Assembly: GCF_009846865.1 (NCBI RefSeq)
Contig: NZ_WUWN01000019.1
Coordinates: forward strand, 1-64,000
Length of the DNA: 64,000 nucleotides
Source: Puerhibacterium puerhi
GTDB taxonomy: Bacteria; Actinomycetota; Actinomycetes; Actinomycetales; Cellulomonadaceae
Direction: 5' to 3'
The notes beneath the pieces were generated by a model. The model saw nothing but the letters and a program-made list of their open reading frames with translations. It had not been told where the DNA came from and did no database searches. How positions within the stretch are numbered: position 1 is the first letter of the stretch; every line of letters starts with the position of its first letter. The position numbers and the translations under genes were made by a program. Shown here piece after piece: positions 40,188 to 47,765 of this stretch.

Positions 40188-41297
40188 TCAGCCGCTCGCC
40201 AGGGCGACCAGCCGCTCGGCCTTGAGCTCGGTCTCCCGCCACTCCGCCGCAGGGTCCGAGCCCCAGGTGATGCCCGCGCCGGTGCCGAACCGCAGCACGC
40301 CGTCGGCCCACCAGAACGTGCGGATCCCCACGGCCAGCTCGGCCCGCCCCGCGTCGCCGTCGACCCAGCCGACCGCGCCGCAGTACGGCCCGCGCGGGAC
40401 CGGCTCGAGCTCGGCGACGACCCGCAGCGCCGACGACTTCGGCGCCCCGGACACCGACCCGGGCGGGAACGTGCCCGCCAGGAGCCGCGCCCACAGGTCG
40501 GGCGCGGCGGCGACGTCGTCGGCGAGCACGCCGCGCACGCGGGAGACCAGGTGCACCAGGCCGGGGTGCTGCTCGACGGCGAGCAGGTCCGTGACCGCCA
40601 CCGTCCCCGGCCGGCACACCCGTTGCAGGTCGTTGCGGACCAGGTCGGTGATCATCACGTTCTCGGCGCGGTCCTTGGCGCCCAGGCCGGCGGCCGTGCG
40701 GGCCGTGCCCTTGATCGGGCCCGAGCGCACCACCGTGCCCCCGGGCCCGGGCCCGAGCGCGAGGTAGAGCTCGGGCGAGGCGCTCACCACCCACACCGGG
40801 GCGACGCCCGGCAGGCCGGCCGACACGTGCACCGCGGCGGCGTGCGGCGCGGGGTTGCCGGCCGCCAGGCGCGCGGCCAGCGCGTCGGCCGCCGGCTCCG
40901 CCCCGTCGCCGGCCACGGCCAGCGGCGCCGCCAGCACCCGGCACACGTTCACCTGGTAGACGTCGCCCTCGCGCACGTGGGCCCGCACGCGCTCGACGGC
41001 GGCGAGGTACGCGTCCCGGTCCATCGAGCTGCGCCAGGCCGACGGCGCGGGGCCGCGCCACGGCCCGCCCGGGGCGCCGCCCCGCGCGCCGCCGTCGTCG
41101 GGCCGCACGTCCGCGAACCGCCACGCGTGCGCCCGGCCGCCCGCCCCGGCCTCGAAGTCGGCGACCACGAACCAGAGGCCGGCGCGCAGCCGCTCGGGCT
41201 CGCGCAGCACGTCGACGCTCTCGACGACGCCGGTGGCGAGGCGGCCGGCGAACCGGGCCCACGCCGAGGCCGCCACGGGACGGTGTCGTTGGCGCAC
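40188..41297 (-). CDS. pabB: Aminodeoxychorismate synthase component I (chorismate-binding enzyme)
   Basis: 369 aa from GTG 41297, preceded by a TAGCGT box six bases upstream and no RBS, so probably leaderless. The chorismate-binding domain is complete: REGDVYQVNVCRVL, VVSASPELYLAL, RSGPIKGTARTAAG (the PIKGT Lys typical of aminodeoxychorismate rather than anthranilate synthase), ITDLVRNDLQRVC, and GTFPPGSVSGAPKSSAL. It lacks much of the N-terminal domain of E. coli PabB, as many actinobacterial forms do. It makes aminodeoxychorismate with a glutamine amidotransferase encoded elsewhere. Confidence 0.87.
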   Translation of the reverse strand: MRQRHRPVAASAWARFAGRLATGVVESVDVLREPERLRAGLWFVVADFEAGAGGRAHAWRFADVRPDDGGARGGAPGGPWRGPAPSAWRSSMDRDAYLAAVERVRAHVREGDVYQVNVCRVLAAPLAVAGDGAEPAADALAARLAAGNPAPHAAAVHVSAGLPGVAPVWVVSASPELYLALGPGPGGTVVRSGPIKGTARTAAGLGAKDRAENVMITDLVRNDLQRVCRPGTVAVTDLLAVEQHPGLVHLVSRVRGVLADDVAAAPDLWARLLAGTFPPGSVSGAPKSSALRVVAELEPVPRGPYCGAVGWVDGDAGRAELAVGIRTFWWADGVLRFGTGAGITWGSDPAAEWRETELKAERLVALASG

Positions 41298-41303
41298 GGC
41301 GGC

Positions 41304-41309
41304 ACGCTA
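41304..41309 (-). promoter_or_regulatory. -10 box for leaderless pabB
   Basis: Minus strand TAGCGT, then six bases to the GTG start. Confidence 0.6.
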
Positions 41310-41373
41310 TCGGTCCGGCCCCGCCGCCCGGGGGCGCACCCTCGCGGCGGATCGCCGCCGCGAGCAGGGGCGA

Positions 41374-41404
41374 TTGGACGCCGCGGCCCCGGGACGGCTA
41401 ATGT
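41374..41404 (+). promoter_or_regulatory. Promoter of the first tRNA-Gly/Cys/Val operon
   Basis: TTGGAC (41374-41379), 19-bp spacer, TAATGT (41399-41404). The same two hexamers with the same 19-bp spacing precede the second tRNA-Gly copy. Confidence 0.65.
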
Positions 41405-41451
41405 TTGGGACGCGCCGGAGCGCGGGGCCACCGCCCCGAGTCACCGGCCGC

Positions 41452-41524
41452 GCGGATGTGGCTCAGTTGGTAGAGCATCACCTTGCCAAGGTGAGGGTCG
41501 CGGGTTCGAGTCCCGTCATCCGCT
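41452..41524 (+). tRNA. tRNA-Gly (anticodon GCC), copy 1
   Basis: 73-nt cloverleaf: GCGGATG/CATCCGC acceptor stem, anticodon stem TCACC/GGTGA with loop TTGCCAA, T arm GGGTTCGAGTCCC, discriminator T. Identical to the copy at 42567-42639. Confidence 0.96.
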
Positions 41525-41596
41525 CGGAGGCCCACTCTCTGATCGTCTCCCTCGGTGCAGCACCGCACGCGGAGCGGAGGGAGAGAACGTCTCGCT

Positions 41597-41667
41597 GGTG
41601 GGTTGGCCGAGAGGCGAGGCAGCGGCCTGCAAAGCCGTATACACGGGTTCGAATCCCGTACCCACCT
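41597..41667 (+). tRNA. tRNA-Cys (anticodon GCA)
   Basis: 71-nt cloverleaf: GGTGGGT/ACCCACC acceptor stem, anticodon stem GCGGC/GCCGT with loop CTGCAAA, T arm GGGTTCGAATCCC, discriminator T. It lies between tRNA-Gly and tRNA-Val and has no second copy in the downstream block. Confidence 0.95.
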
Positions 41668-41691
41668 CTCAGCCTGGCTCTGCTCAGGCAC

Positions 41692-41763
41692 GGGCGATTG
41701 GCGCAGCGGTAGCGCGCTTCCCTGACACGGAAGAGGTCACTGGTTCGATCCCAGTATCGCCCA
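41692..41763 (+). tRNA. tRNA-Val (anticodon GAC), copy 1
   Basis: 72-nt cloverleaf: GGGCGAT/ATCGCCC acceptor stem, anticodon stem CTTCC/GGAAG with loop CTGACAC, T arm GGTTCGATCCC, discriminator A. Identical to the copy at 42680-42751 and closely related to tRNA-Val(CAC) at 38460. Confidence 0.96.
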
Positions 41764-41775
41764 CGCGGACGCACG

Positions 41776-41805
41776 AAGGCCCCGGACCACGCGGTCCGGG
41801 GCCTT
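41776..41805 (+). terminator. Terminator of tRNA operon 1
   Basis: AAGGCCCCGGACC pairs with GGTCCGGGGCCTT over 13 bp with a short loop, followed by TTCG. Nearly the same hairpin ends the second tRNA block. Confidence 0.8.
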
Positions 41806-41881
41806 TCGCGCACCACCGAGGGGCGACCGCGAAGGCGGACCGCACGCCCGCCTCCGTCGTCGACGGACGCAGGATGCTGCC

Positions 41882-42352
41882 CTACGGGGCTCCCTGCTGA
41901 CCCACCCCCAGCTGCGCCATCATGCTCATCACGTCGTAGTAGCGCCGCTCCTCGGCGATGAGCCCCCGATCGTCGAGCGTGTCGAAGACCGCGAAGGCGA
42001 ACCGGACGCTCCGGCCCGTCGGCGGGATCTCGCCGGCGGGCAGCACCAGCGCCCCGGTGTGCGTGCCGGTGCCCACCGCCTCCACGGCGACCTCCGCGCC
42101 GCCGACGACGGTGCGCGTGACCTCCATCCGCAGGTCAGGGAACGCCCCGAGGAAGCTCGTCATGTCCTCCTCGATCGCGGCGCGGCCGCGCAGCGGCTCG
42201 GGGTACGACGGGTCGACGAGGACCGTGTCCTCGCTGAAGAAGGCGGCGAAGCGTGGCGCGTCGTGCGCGTTGAGGGCGGCGATCTGGTCCGCCACGGACC
42301 GGAGGGTGGTCTCTCGGGGGACGGCGTCTCCCCCGCTCGTCTGCGTCGACAT
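41882..42352 (-). CDS. SnoaL/NTF2-like protein
   Basis: 156 aa from ATG 42352 with AAGGAG nine bases upstream. The NTF2-like cone fold is suggested by SVADQIAALNAHDAPRFAAFFSEDTVLVDPSYPEPLRGRAAIEEDM, FLGAFPDLRMEVTRTVVGG and VEAVGTGTHTG, then IPPTGRSVRFAFAVFDTLDD and a final RYYDVMSMMAQLG. The arrangement matches SnoaL-like polyketide-cyclase/ester-cyclase proteins, which are often predicted only. It lies between the duplicated tRNA blocks on the opposite strand and appears monocistronic. Confidence 0.85.
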   Translation of the reverse strand: MSTQTSGGDAVPRETTLRSVADQIAALNAHDAPRFAAFFSEDTVLVDPSYPEPLRGRAAIEEDMTSFLGAFPDLRMEVTRTVVGGAEVAVEAVGTGTHTGALVLPAGEIPPTGRSVRFAFAVFDTLDDRGLIAEERRYYDVMSMMAQLGVGQQGAP

Positions 42353-42488
42353 GAGCGACTCCTTCCTCGTCGGACGAAGACGTCCGTCCAGTGTCCGCCG
42401 CCGGCGCGGCCGCCGGACAGGGGCCTTGGTCCTGGTCACGACGGTCAGGTCACGACGGTCACGGCGGCGCAGGTCACAGCCCTCCGGA

Positions 42489-42519
42489 TTGGACCTCCGG
42501 GCCGCGGGTCCAGTAATGT
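42489..42519 (+). promoter_or_regulatory. Promoter of the second tRNA-Gly/Val operon
   Basis: TTGGAC (42489-42494), 19-bp spacer, TAATGT (42514-42519), the same boxes and spacing as upstream of copy 1. Confidence 0.65.
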
Positions 42520-42566
42520 TCCTCAGGCGCCGGGAGCGCGGGAGAGATCCCGAAGAACCCGGTCGC

Positions 42567-42639
42567 GCGGATGTGGCTCAGTTGGTAGAGCATCACCTTG
42601 CCAAGGTGAGGGTCGCGGGTTCGAGTCCCGTCATCCGCT
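42567..42639 (+). tRNA. tRNA-Gly (anticodon GCC), copy 2
   Basis: Identical in all 73 bases to the copy at 41452-41524. Confidence 0.96.
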
Positions 42640-42679
42640 CCGGAACCGCCCGGGGGCTGTCCCCGCAGGGCAGTGCCTC

Positions 42680-42751
42680 GGGCGATTGGCGCAGCGGTAG
42701 CGCGCTTCCCTGACACGGAAGAGGTCACTGGTTCGATCCCAGTATCGCCCA
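42680..42751 (+). tRNA. tRNA-Val (anticodon GAC), copy 2
   Basis: Identical in all 72 bases to the copy at 41692-41763. It follows tRNA-Gly copy 2 by 40 bp; the tRNA-Cys present between them in block 1 is missing. Confidence 0.96.
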
Positions 42752-42764
42752 CCAGCATCACCGC

Positions 42765-42794
42765 AAGGCCCCGGACCACCCGGTCCGGGGCCTT
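42765..42794 (+). terminator. Terminator of tRNA operon 2
   Basis: AAGGCCCCGGACC pairs with GGTCCGGGGCCTT; same arms as the terminator of block 1. Confidence 0.8.
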
Positions 42795-42815
42795 CCGCGT
42801 GCCCGGGCCGGCACG

Positions 42816-42821
42816 TAGCGT
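42816..42821 (+). promoter_or_regulatory. -10 box for leaderless DUF2277 gene
   Basis: TAGCGT, six bases, then ATG 42828. Confidence 0.6.
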
Positions 42822-42827
42822 CGAGGC

Positions 42828-43154
42828 ATGTGCCGGAACATCACCACCCTGCGGGGGCTCGAGCCGCCCGCGACCGACGAGGAGATCCGCGCCGCGGCGG
42901 AGCAGTTCGTCCGCAAGGTGACGGGGGTGCAGCGCTCGGCGTCCGAGGCCGTCCGCGAGCCGTGCGACGAGGCGACGGAGCAGGTCGCGGCGATCGTGAC
43001 GCGGCTGCTGGCCGAGCTGCCGGCCCGCCGACGGCCGCCCCAGACGGTGCCCCCGCTGCGCCGCGCCGAGGTCCAGGAGCGCATCGCCGCGCGCATGGCG
43101 GCGCGCGAGGAGCACGAGCGGCTGCACGAGCTCGGCATCGCCCACACGCACTGA
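42828..43154 (+). CDS. DUF2277 family protein
   Basis: 108 aa from ATG 42828, leaderless. It begins MCRNITTLRGLEPPATDEEI, the invariant CRNI(K/T)xLxxxEPPAT start of DUF2277, followed by AAEQFVRKVTGVQRSASEAV and a Pro/Arg-rich then Glu/Arg-rich helical tail ending LGIAHTH. Members are small cytoplasmic proteins of unknown function. Monocistronic, between the tRNA terminator and another leaderless gene. Confidence 0.9.
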   Translation: MCRNITTLRGLEPPATDEEIRAAAEQFVRKVTGVQRSASEAVREPCDEATEQVAAIVTRLLAELPARRRPPQTVPPLRRAEVQERIAARMAAREEHERLHELGIAHTH

Positions 43155-43209
43155 GGTCCGCCGCAGCGCGGGGCCGACGGCCGCGGCGCCCGCGGCGCCC
43201 CGCGACCGC

Positions 43210-43215
43210 TAGGCT
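43210..43215 (+). promoter_or_regulatory. -10 box for leaderless gene at 43222
   Basis: TAGGCT, six bases, then GTG 43222. Confidence 0.6.
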
Positions 43216-43221
43216 CGCGGC

Positions 43222-43500
43222 GTGGATCTCGCAGAAACCGCCGTCAGCGCGAGCATGCACCGGGCGAAGGCCAGCGCTCGCGCCTCCCACGTCACGGTCG
43301 GCCAGGTCCGGCGCGCGGCGGGCGGCGTCGTCGAGATCGACTGCTCGTGCGGCATGGTGCTGACCAACGGGCCCGACTGGTCGCTCGACGAGCACATCCG
43401 CCTGCACCGCGCCGAGGCGCGCTACCTGGCCCTCAGCGAGGTCGCCCCCGCGGGCATGCCCCGCCTCATCCCCGTCGGGCTCGACCGGCGCCCGCGCTGA
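43222..43500 (+). CDS. 92-aa uncharacterised protein with a Cys-x-Cys motif
   Basis: GTG 43222 follows a leaderless-type -10. The protein starts MDLAETAVSASMHRAKASAR and has VVEIDCSCGMVLTNGPDWSLDEHIRLHRAEARYLAL. The DCSCG plus the later DEHIRLH residues could form a small zinc site (two Cys, two His), like half of a zinc ribbon or C2H2-type knuckle (inference). There is no signal or membrane segment. I do not recognise a named family. Confidence 0.75.
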   Translation: MDLAETAVSASMHRAKASARASHVTVGQVRRAAGGVVEIDCSCGMVLTNGPDWSLDEHIRLHRAEARYLALSEVAPAGMPRLIPVGLDRRPR

Positions 43501-43521
43501 CCGGGAGACCCGGCCTGGGCG

Positions 43522-43830
43522 TCACAGCTCCTCGGGGTCGTCCCAGGCCACGCCGCTCGAGTCGAGGTCGGTCCAGTCGCGCTCGGCGTCGGTGAGCGAC
43601 CGGGGCGCCCGCGTCGCGTCACCCCCGGACCGGGGGTCGGCGTCGGGCGACGGCCGGTACTGCGGCGGCGCCACCCGAGCGCTCGACGCCATCGACTCGT
43701 CCAGCAGGTGCCGCGCGCGGTACCGCCGCTCGCCGGTGCCCGTGGTGTCCGTGCCCGCGGTGTCCGCGCCGGTGCCGTCGGTGCCACCGGCAGGGGGCTC
43801 GACCTGGGTGGTGGTGCTGTCCTCGCTCAT
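43522..43830 (-). CDS. 102-aa uncharacterised acidic protein
   Basis: ATG 43830. The protein has a disordered Thr/Gly-rich N-terminus, then ERRYRARHLLDESMASSARV, a Pro/Ser/Asp linker and a conserved-looking acidic tail (SLTDAERDWTDLDSSGVAWDDPEEL). It is convergent with the preceding gene. Its start region is divergent from glgX, 137 bp away. No family recognised; probably a small soluble, partly unstructured protein. Confidence 0.6.
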   Translation of the reverse strand: MSEDSTTTQVEPPAGGTDGTGADTAGTDTTGTGERRYRARHLLDESMASSARVAPPQYRPSPDADPRSGGDATRAPRSLTDAERDWTDLDSSGVAWDDPEEL

Positions 43831-43967
43831 GCGGCCATTGTCCGCCGGACCCGCCTCGTTCGCCCGGGCGCGCTTGGCACACTATTCCCTGCCGAGGTGG
43901 TCGGGGCGCCGGCGGCCGCCGGACCCACCGCGCGCCTGCAGCGCCCGTCGGTGTGATGATTCGGCGC

Positions 43968-46145
43968 ATGCAGACCTGGCCCGGCCGCGCCTATCCCCTG
44001 GGCGCCACCTTCGACGGCACCGGCACGAACTTCGCGATCTACTCCTCCGCGGCCGAGCGGGTGGAGCTGTGCATCCTCGACGACGACGGCGGTGAGCAGC
44101 GCTACGAGGTGCGCGAGGTCGACGCCTTCGTGTGGCACGTCTACCTGCCGGGCGTCGTGCCCGGCACCCGGTACGGCTACCGGGTGCACGGCCCGTACGA
44201 CCCGGCGTCCGGCCACCGCTGCGACCCCTCGAAGCTGCTGCTGGACCCGTACGCCAAGGCGATCGACGGGCAGGTCGACGGCGACCAGGCGCTGTTCTCC
44301 TACCCGTTCGACGACCCGGACGCCTCCGTGACGGGCACCGAGCCGCACGCCGAGGACTCCGCCGGGCACACGATGACCTCCGTGGTCGTCAACCCGTTCT
44401 TCGACTGGGGTCACGACCGCCCGCCGCAGATCGACTACCACGACACGGTGCTGTACGAGGCGCACGTCAAGGGCATGACGATGCTGCACCCGGACATCCC
44501 CGAGGAGCAGCGCGGCACGTACGCGGGCATGGGCCACCCGGCGATGGTGGAGCACCTCGTGCAGCTCGGCGTCACCGCCGTCGAGCTGATGCCCGTGCAC
44601 CAGTTCGTCCAGGACCCCGTGCTGCAGGACCGCGGGCTGGCGAACTACTGGGGCTACAACACCATCGGCTTCTTCGCCCCGCACAACGCCTACGCGAGCA
44701 CCGGCACGCGCGGCGAGCAGGTGCTGGAGTTCAAGGCGATGGTCAAGGCGCTGCACGAGGCGGGCATCGAGGTCATCCTCGACGTCGTCTACAACCACAC
44801 CGCCGAGGGCAACCACCTGGGCCCCACGCTGTCGTTCCGGGGCATCGACAACGCCGCGTACTACCGGCTGGTCGACGGCGACGAGGCGCACTACTTCGAC
44901 ACCACGGGCACGGGCAACTCGCTGCTCATGCGCTCCCCCGCCGTGCTGCAGCTGATCATGGACTCGCTGCGGTACTGGGTCGAGGAGATGCACGTCGACG
45001 GGTTCCGCTTCGACCTCGCCGCGACTCTGGCCCGGCAGTTCCACGAGGTCGACCGGCTGAGCGCGTTCTTCGACATCGTCCACCAGGACCCGGTGATCTC
45101 CCAGGTCAAGCTCATCGCCGAGCCGTGGGACGTGGGCGACGGCGGCTACCAGGTGGGCGGCTTCCCCCCGCTGTGGACCGAGTGGAACGGCCGCTACCGC
45201 GACACCGTGCGCGACTTCTGGCGCGGCGAGCCGGCCACGCTGCCCGAGCTCGCCTCGCGCCTGACCGGGTCCAGCGACCTGTACGAGCACTCCGGCCGCA
45301 AGCCCATCGCGTCGATCAACTTCGTCACCGCCCACGACGGCTTCACGCTGCACGACCTCGTGTCGTACAACGAGAAGCACAACGAGGCCAACGGCGAGGA
45401 CAACAACGACGGCGAGAGCTTCAACCGCTCCTGGAACTGCGGCGCCGAGGGCCCCACCGACGACCCGGAGGTCCTGGAGCTGCGCCGGCGCCAGCGCCGC
45501 AACTTCCTGACCACGCTGCTGCTGAGCCAGGGCGTGCCGATGATCGCCCACGGCGACGAGCTCGGCCGCACGCAGGGCGGCAACAACAACGGCTACTGCC
45601 AGGACAACGAGACCACCTGGGTGGACTGGGACCTGCAGCCCGACGAGACGGAGCTGCTCGAGTTCACCCGCCGGCTCGTGCGCCTGCGCCTGGAGCACCC
45701 GGTGCTGCACCGGCGCGGGTTCGTCGGCGGGCACACCTCCCCCGCGGCCGACGGCGACGGCGAGCTGCCGGAGATCGGCTGGTTCGACCTCACCGGCGCC
45801 ACCATGGACGGCCAGGACTGGGAGAACACCTACGCCCGCTCGCTGATGGTCTTCCTCAACGGTGACGCGATCTCCGAGGAGGACCGGCGCGGCGAGCCCA
45901 TCGTCGACGACTCGTTCCTGCTGCTGTTCAACGCCCACTACGAGAAGCTCGACTTCACCCTGCCGGCCGCCCGGTACGGCGCCGCCTGGACGACGGTGCT
46001 CGACACGGACGGCTCGAGCGAGCCCGGCACCGAGCACGCCGCCGGGACCACGCTCACGGTGATGTCGCGGTCCGTCGTCGTGCTGACGCGGCCTCCGCTG
46101 CGGGACGGCGCCTCCGACGCCGGCTCCGCGGCGCAGGCGCCGTGA
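43968..46145 (+). CDS. glgX: Glycogen debranching enzyme GlgX (isoamylase type, GH13)
   Basis: 725 aa from ATG 43968, which matches the usual MQ-W-PG-AYPLGA start; GTG 43953 and ATG 43956 are alternatives. A CBM48-like N-terminal domain (TFDGTGTNFAIYSSAAERVELC) is followed by the GH13 barrel: DVVYNHTAEG, nucleophile Asp in VDGFRFDLAATL, acid/base Glu in KLIAEPWDVGDGGYQVG, and Asp in VTAHDGFTLHDLVSYNEKHN. It hydrolyses alpha-1,6 branch linkages of limit dextrin from glycogen. It overlaps the next gene (GTGA), a TreZ-like protein, which suggests a glycogen-to-trehalose (TreX-TreZ) type operon. Confidence 0.95.
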   Translation: MQTWPGRAYPLGATFDGTGTNFAIYSSAAERVELCILDDDGGEQRYEVREVDAFVWHVYLPGVVPGTRYGYRVHGPYDPASGHRCDPSKLLLDPYAKAIDGQVDGDQALFSYPFDDPDASVTGTEPHAEDSAGHTMTSVVVNPFFDWGHDRPPQIDYHDTVLYEAHVKGMTMLHPDIPEEQRGTYAGMGHPAMVEHLVQLGVTAVELMPVHQFVQDPVLQDRGLANYWGYNTIGFFAPHNAYASTGTRGEQVLEFKAMVKALHEAGIEVILDVVYNHTAEGNHLGPTLSFRGIDNAAYYRLVDGDEAHYFDTTGTGNSLLMRSPAVLQLIMDSLRYWVEEMHVDGFRFDLAATLARQFHEVDRLSAFFDIVHQDPVISQVKLIAEPWDVGDGGYQVGGFPPLWTEWNGRYRDTVRDFWRGEPATLPELASRLTGSSDLYEHSGRKPIASINFVTAHDGFTLHDLVSYNEKHNEANGEDNNDGESFNRSWNCGAEGPTDDPEVLELRRRQRRNFLTTLLLSQGVPMIAHGDELGRTQGGNNNGYCQDNETTWVDWDLQPDETELLEFTRRLVRLRLEHPVLHRRGFVGGHTSPAADGDGELPEIGWFDLTGATMDGQDWENTYARSLMVFLNGDAISEEDRRGEPIVDDSFLLLFNAHYEKLDFTLPAARYGAAWTTVLDTDGSSEPGTEHAAGTTLTVMSRSVVVLTRPPLRDGASDAGSAAQAP

Positions 46146-47710
46146 CGGCCGGCGCTCCCGCCCTGCGCCCCGGCCCCGCGACGCCGTGGCCGGACCTCCG
46201 GCCCCGCGTCTGGGCGCCGCGCGCCGCCACGGTCGACGTCGTCGTCCTCGGCCCCGGCGGCGCGGCCGAGCGCCGCCCGCTGCGGCTGCTCGGCGCGGAC
46301 CGCCCCGGCTGGTGGAGCGCCGACCACGAGCTGGCGCCCGGCACCGACTACGGCTTCTCGGTCGACGGCGGGCCCGTGGTGCCCGACCCGGCCGCCGCGT
46401 GGCTGCCGCGCGGCGTCCACGGACCGTCGCGCGTGCTCGACCCCCGGTTCGCCTGGAGCGACGCGGCCTGGGAGCCGCCCGCGCTCGAGACGGGCGTGCT
46501 GCTGCACGTGGACGTGGCGACGTTCACCCCCGCCGGGACGCTCGACGCCGCCGCGGCGCACCTGCCGGCGATCGCCGCCACCGGCGTCCAGGGCGTCGAG
46601 CTGGCGCCGCTGGCCGCGCACGACCCGGACACCGGGCCGGCGGCCGGGGTCCGGCTGTTCGCCGTGCACGAGCCGTACGGCGGCCCCGACGCGCTGCGCC
46701 GCTTCGTCGACGCCGCCCACGGCGTGGGCCTGGCCGTCGTCCTCGGGCTGCCGCACCGGTGGGCGGTGGAGCCCGCGCTGGGCCTCGAGGCGTTCGGGCC
46801 GTACGCGGGTCCGGGCGGGCCGCCGGCCCGGATCAACCTGTCCGGGACCGGCAGCCGGGGCCCGCGCGACGTCCTGCTCGCCGACGCGGCGCGGTGGTTC
46901 GTCCAGTTCCACGTCGACGGCCTCATGCTCGACGTCGAGGCGCTCAGCGACGGCGCCGGGCCGCCGCTGCTGTCGGAGCTCGCCGAGCAGGCTGCGGCCG
47001 CCTCCGCGGAGCTGGGCCGCCGGCTCGCGCTGCTGGTCGACGGGCCCGGCCGCAGCGACCGGCTGACCACGGCGGTCGCCGCGGCCCTGGCCGCCGGCCG
47101 CGCGGGCGCGCCCGTCGACGTCGGCGGGCTGCGCGTGCTCGCCCGCACGGTGACTCCGCTGACCCGGCTGCCGCTGGTCGGCGACCGCACCGCGCGCCGC
47201 GCCTACCCGGCCACGCCCCGGGCCGCGTCCCTGGTCGTCGGCGACCTCACCCGCCTCCCCGGCGCGACGCGGTCCGTGCCGTGGCCGGCCACCGCGCCGC
47301 TCGCGCACGACGAGGACGAGCGCGCGAGCCTGCTGGCGTTCGCCGTCCTCGCCGGGACCCCGCTGGTCCTCGACGACGACCACCTGCCGGTCGGCGGCGC
47401 CGGCACGCCCGGCGGGCGGCTCGTCGCCTGGTGCACCAGGCTGCTGGCCCTGCGCCGCGCCGTCACCGCCCAGATGGGCTCGCCCGTCGACGTGCAGGTG
47501 CACGGCACGGCGCTCGTCGTCCGCCGCGGCGACGCCGCCCTCGTCCTCGCCACCCGCGCGGCGCCCGCCGCCGTGTCCCTGGGCGACGCGCTGCCCGGCG
47601 GGGCGGGCGCCTGGGAGCTCGTGGCGGCCTGGTCGCCCGCGACGCGGCGCGACGACGACGTCGTGACCGTGCCCGGCCGCTGCACAGCGGTGCTGCGCGC
47701 CGCGGGCTGA
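46142..47710 (+). CDS. TreZ-like GH13-family protein lacking recognisable catalytic motifs
   Basis: 522 aa from GTG 46142. The order of domains matches malto-oligosyltrehalose trehalohydrolase: an N-terminal CBM48-like domain (LRPRVWAPRAATVDVVVLG, PGTDYGFSVDGGPVVPDPAAAWLPRGVHGPSRV), LETGVLLHVDVATFTPAGTLDAAAAHL, YGGPDALRRFVDAAHGVGLAVVLGL, and FHVDGLMLDVEALSD. But the GH13 signatures have decayed. D-x-x-x-NH is GLPHRW; the Arg before the nucleophile is Met (GLMLDV); the acid/base region reads LLVDGPGRSD; and the NHD motif is absent (LPLVGDRT). Length is about 60 below TreZ. It is probably not a normal hydrolase; a binding or regulatory role, or degeneration in place, are alternatives. Confidence 0.8.
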   Translation: MTAGAPALRPGPATPWPDLRPRVWAPRAATVDVVVLGPGGAAERRPLRLLGADRPGWWSADHELAPGTDYGFSVDGGPVVPDPAAAWLPRGVHGPSRVLDPRFAWSDAAWEPPALETGVLLHVDVATFTPAGTLDAAAAHLPAIAATGVQGVELAPLAAHDPDTGPAAGVRLFAVHEPYGGPDALRRFVDAAHGVGLAVVLGLPHRWAVEPALGLEAFGPYAGPGGPPARINLSGTGSRGPRDVLLADAARWFVQFHVDGLMLDVEALSDGAGPPLLSELAEQAAAASAELGRRLALLVDGPGRSDRLTTAVAAALAAGRAGAPVDVGGLRVLARTVTPLTRLPLVGDRTARRAYPATPRAASLVVGDLTRLPGATRSVPWPATAPLAHDEDERASLLAFAVLAGTPLVLDDDHLPVGGAGTPGGRLVAWCTRLLALRRAVTAQMGSPVDVQVHGTALVVRRGDAALVLATRAAPAAVSLGDALPGGAGAWELVAAWSPATRRDDDVVTVPGRCTAVLRAAG

Positions 47711-47753
47711 GGCGCCGGCCGCGGCTGGCCGCGCGCACGCGGCGGGGCCTGGC

Positions 47754-47759
47754 TAGTCT
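47754..47759 (+). promoter_or_regulatory. -10 box for leaderless ppk2
   Basis: TAGTCT, six bases, then ATG 47766. Confidence 0.65.
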
Positions 47760-47765
47760 CCGGCC

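Noticed and set aside
43869-43886. The 18-base repeat as an attachment-site core of an element spanning 33.5-43.9 kb
   Set aside because: The interval contains housekeeping folate genes and tRNAs, neither copy is at a tRNA end, and no target duplication flanks them.
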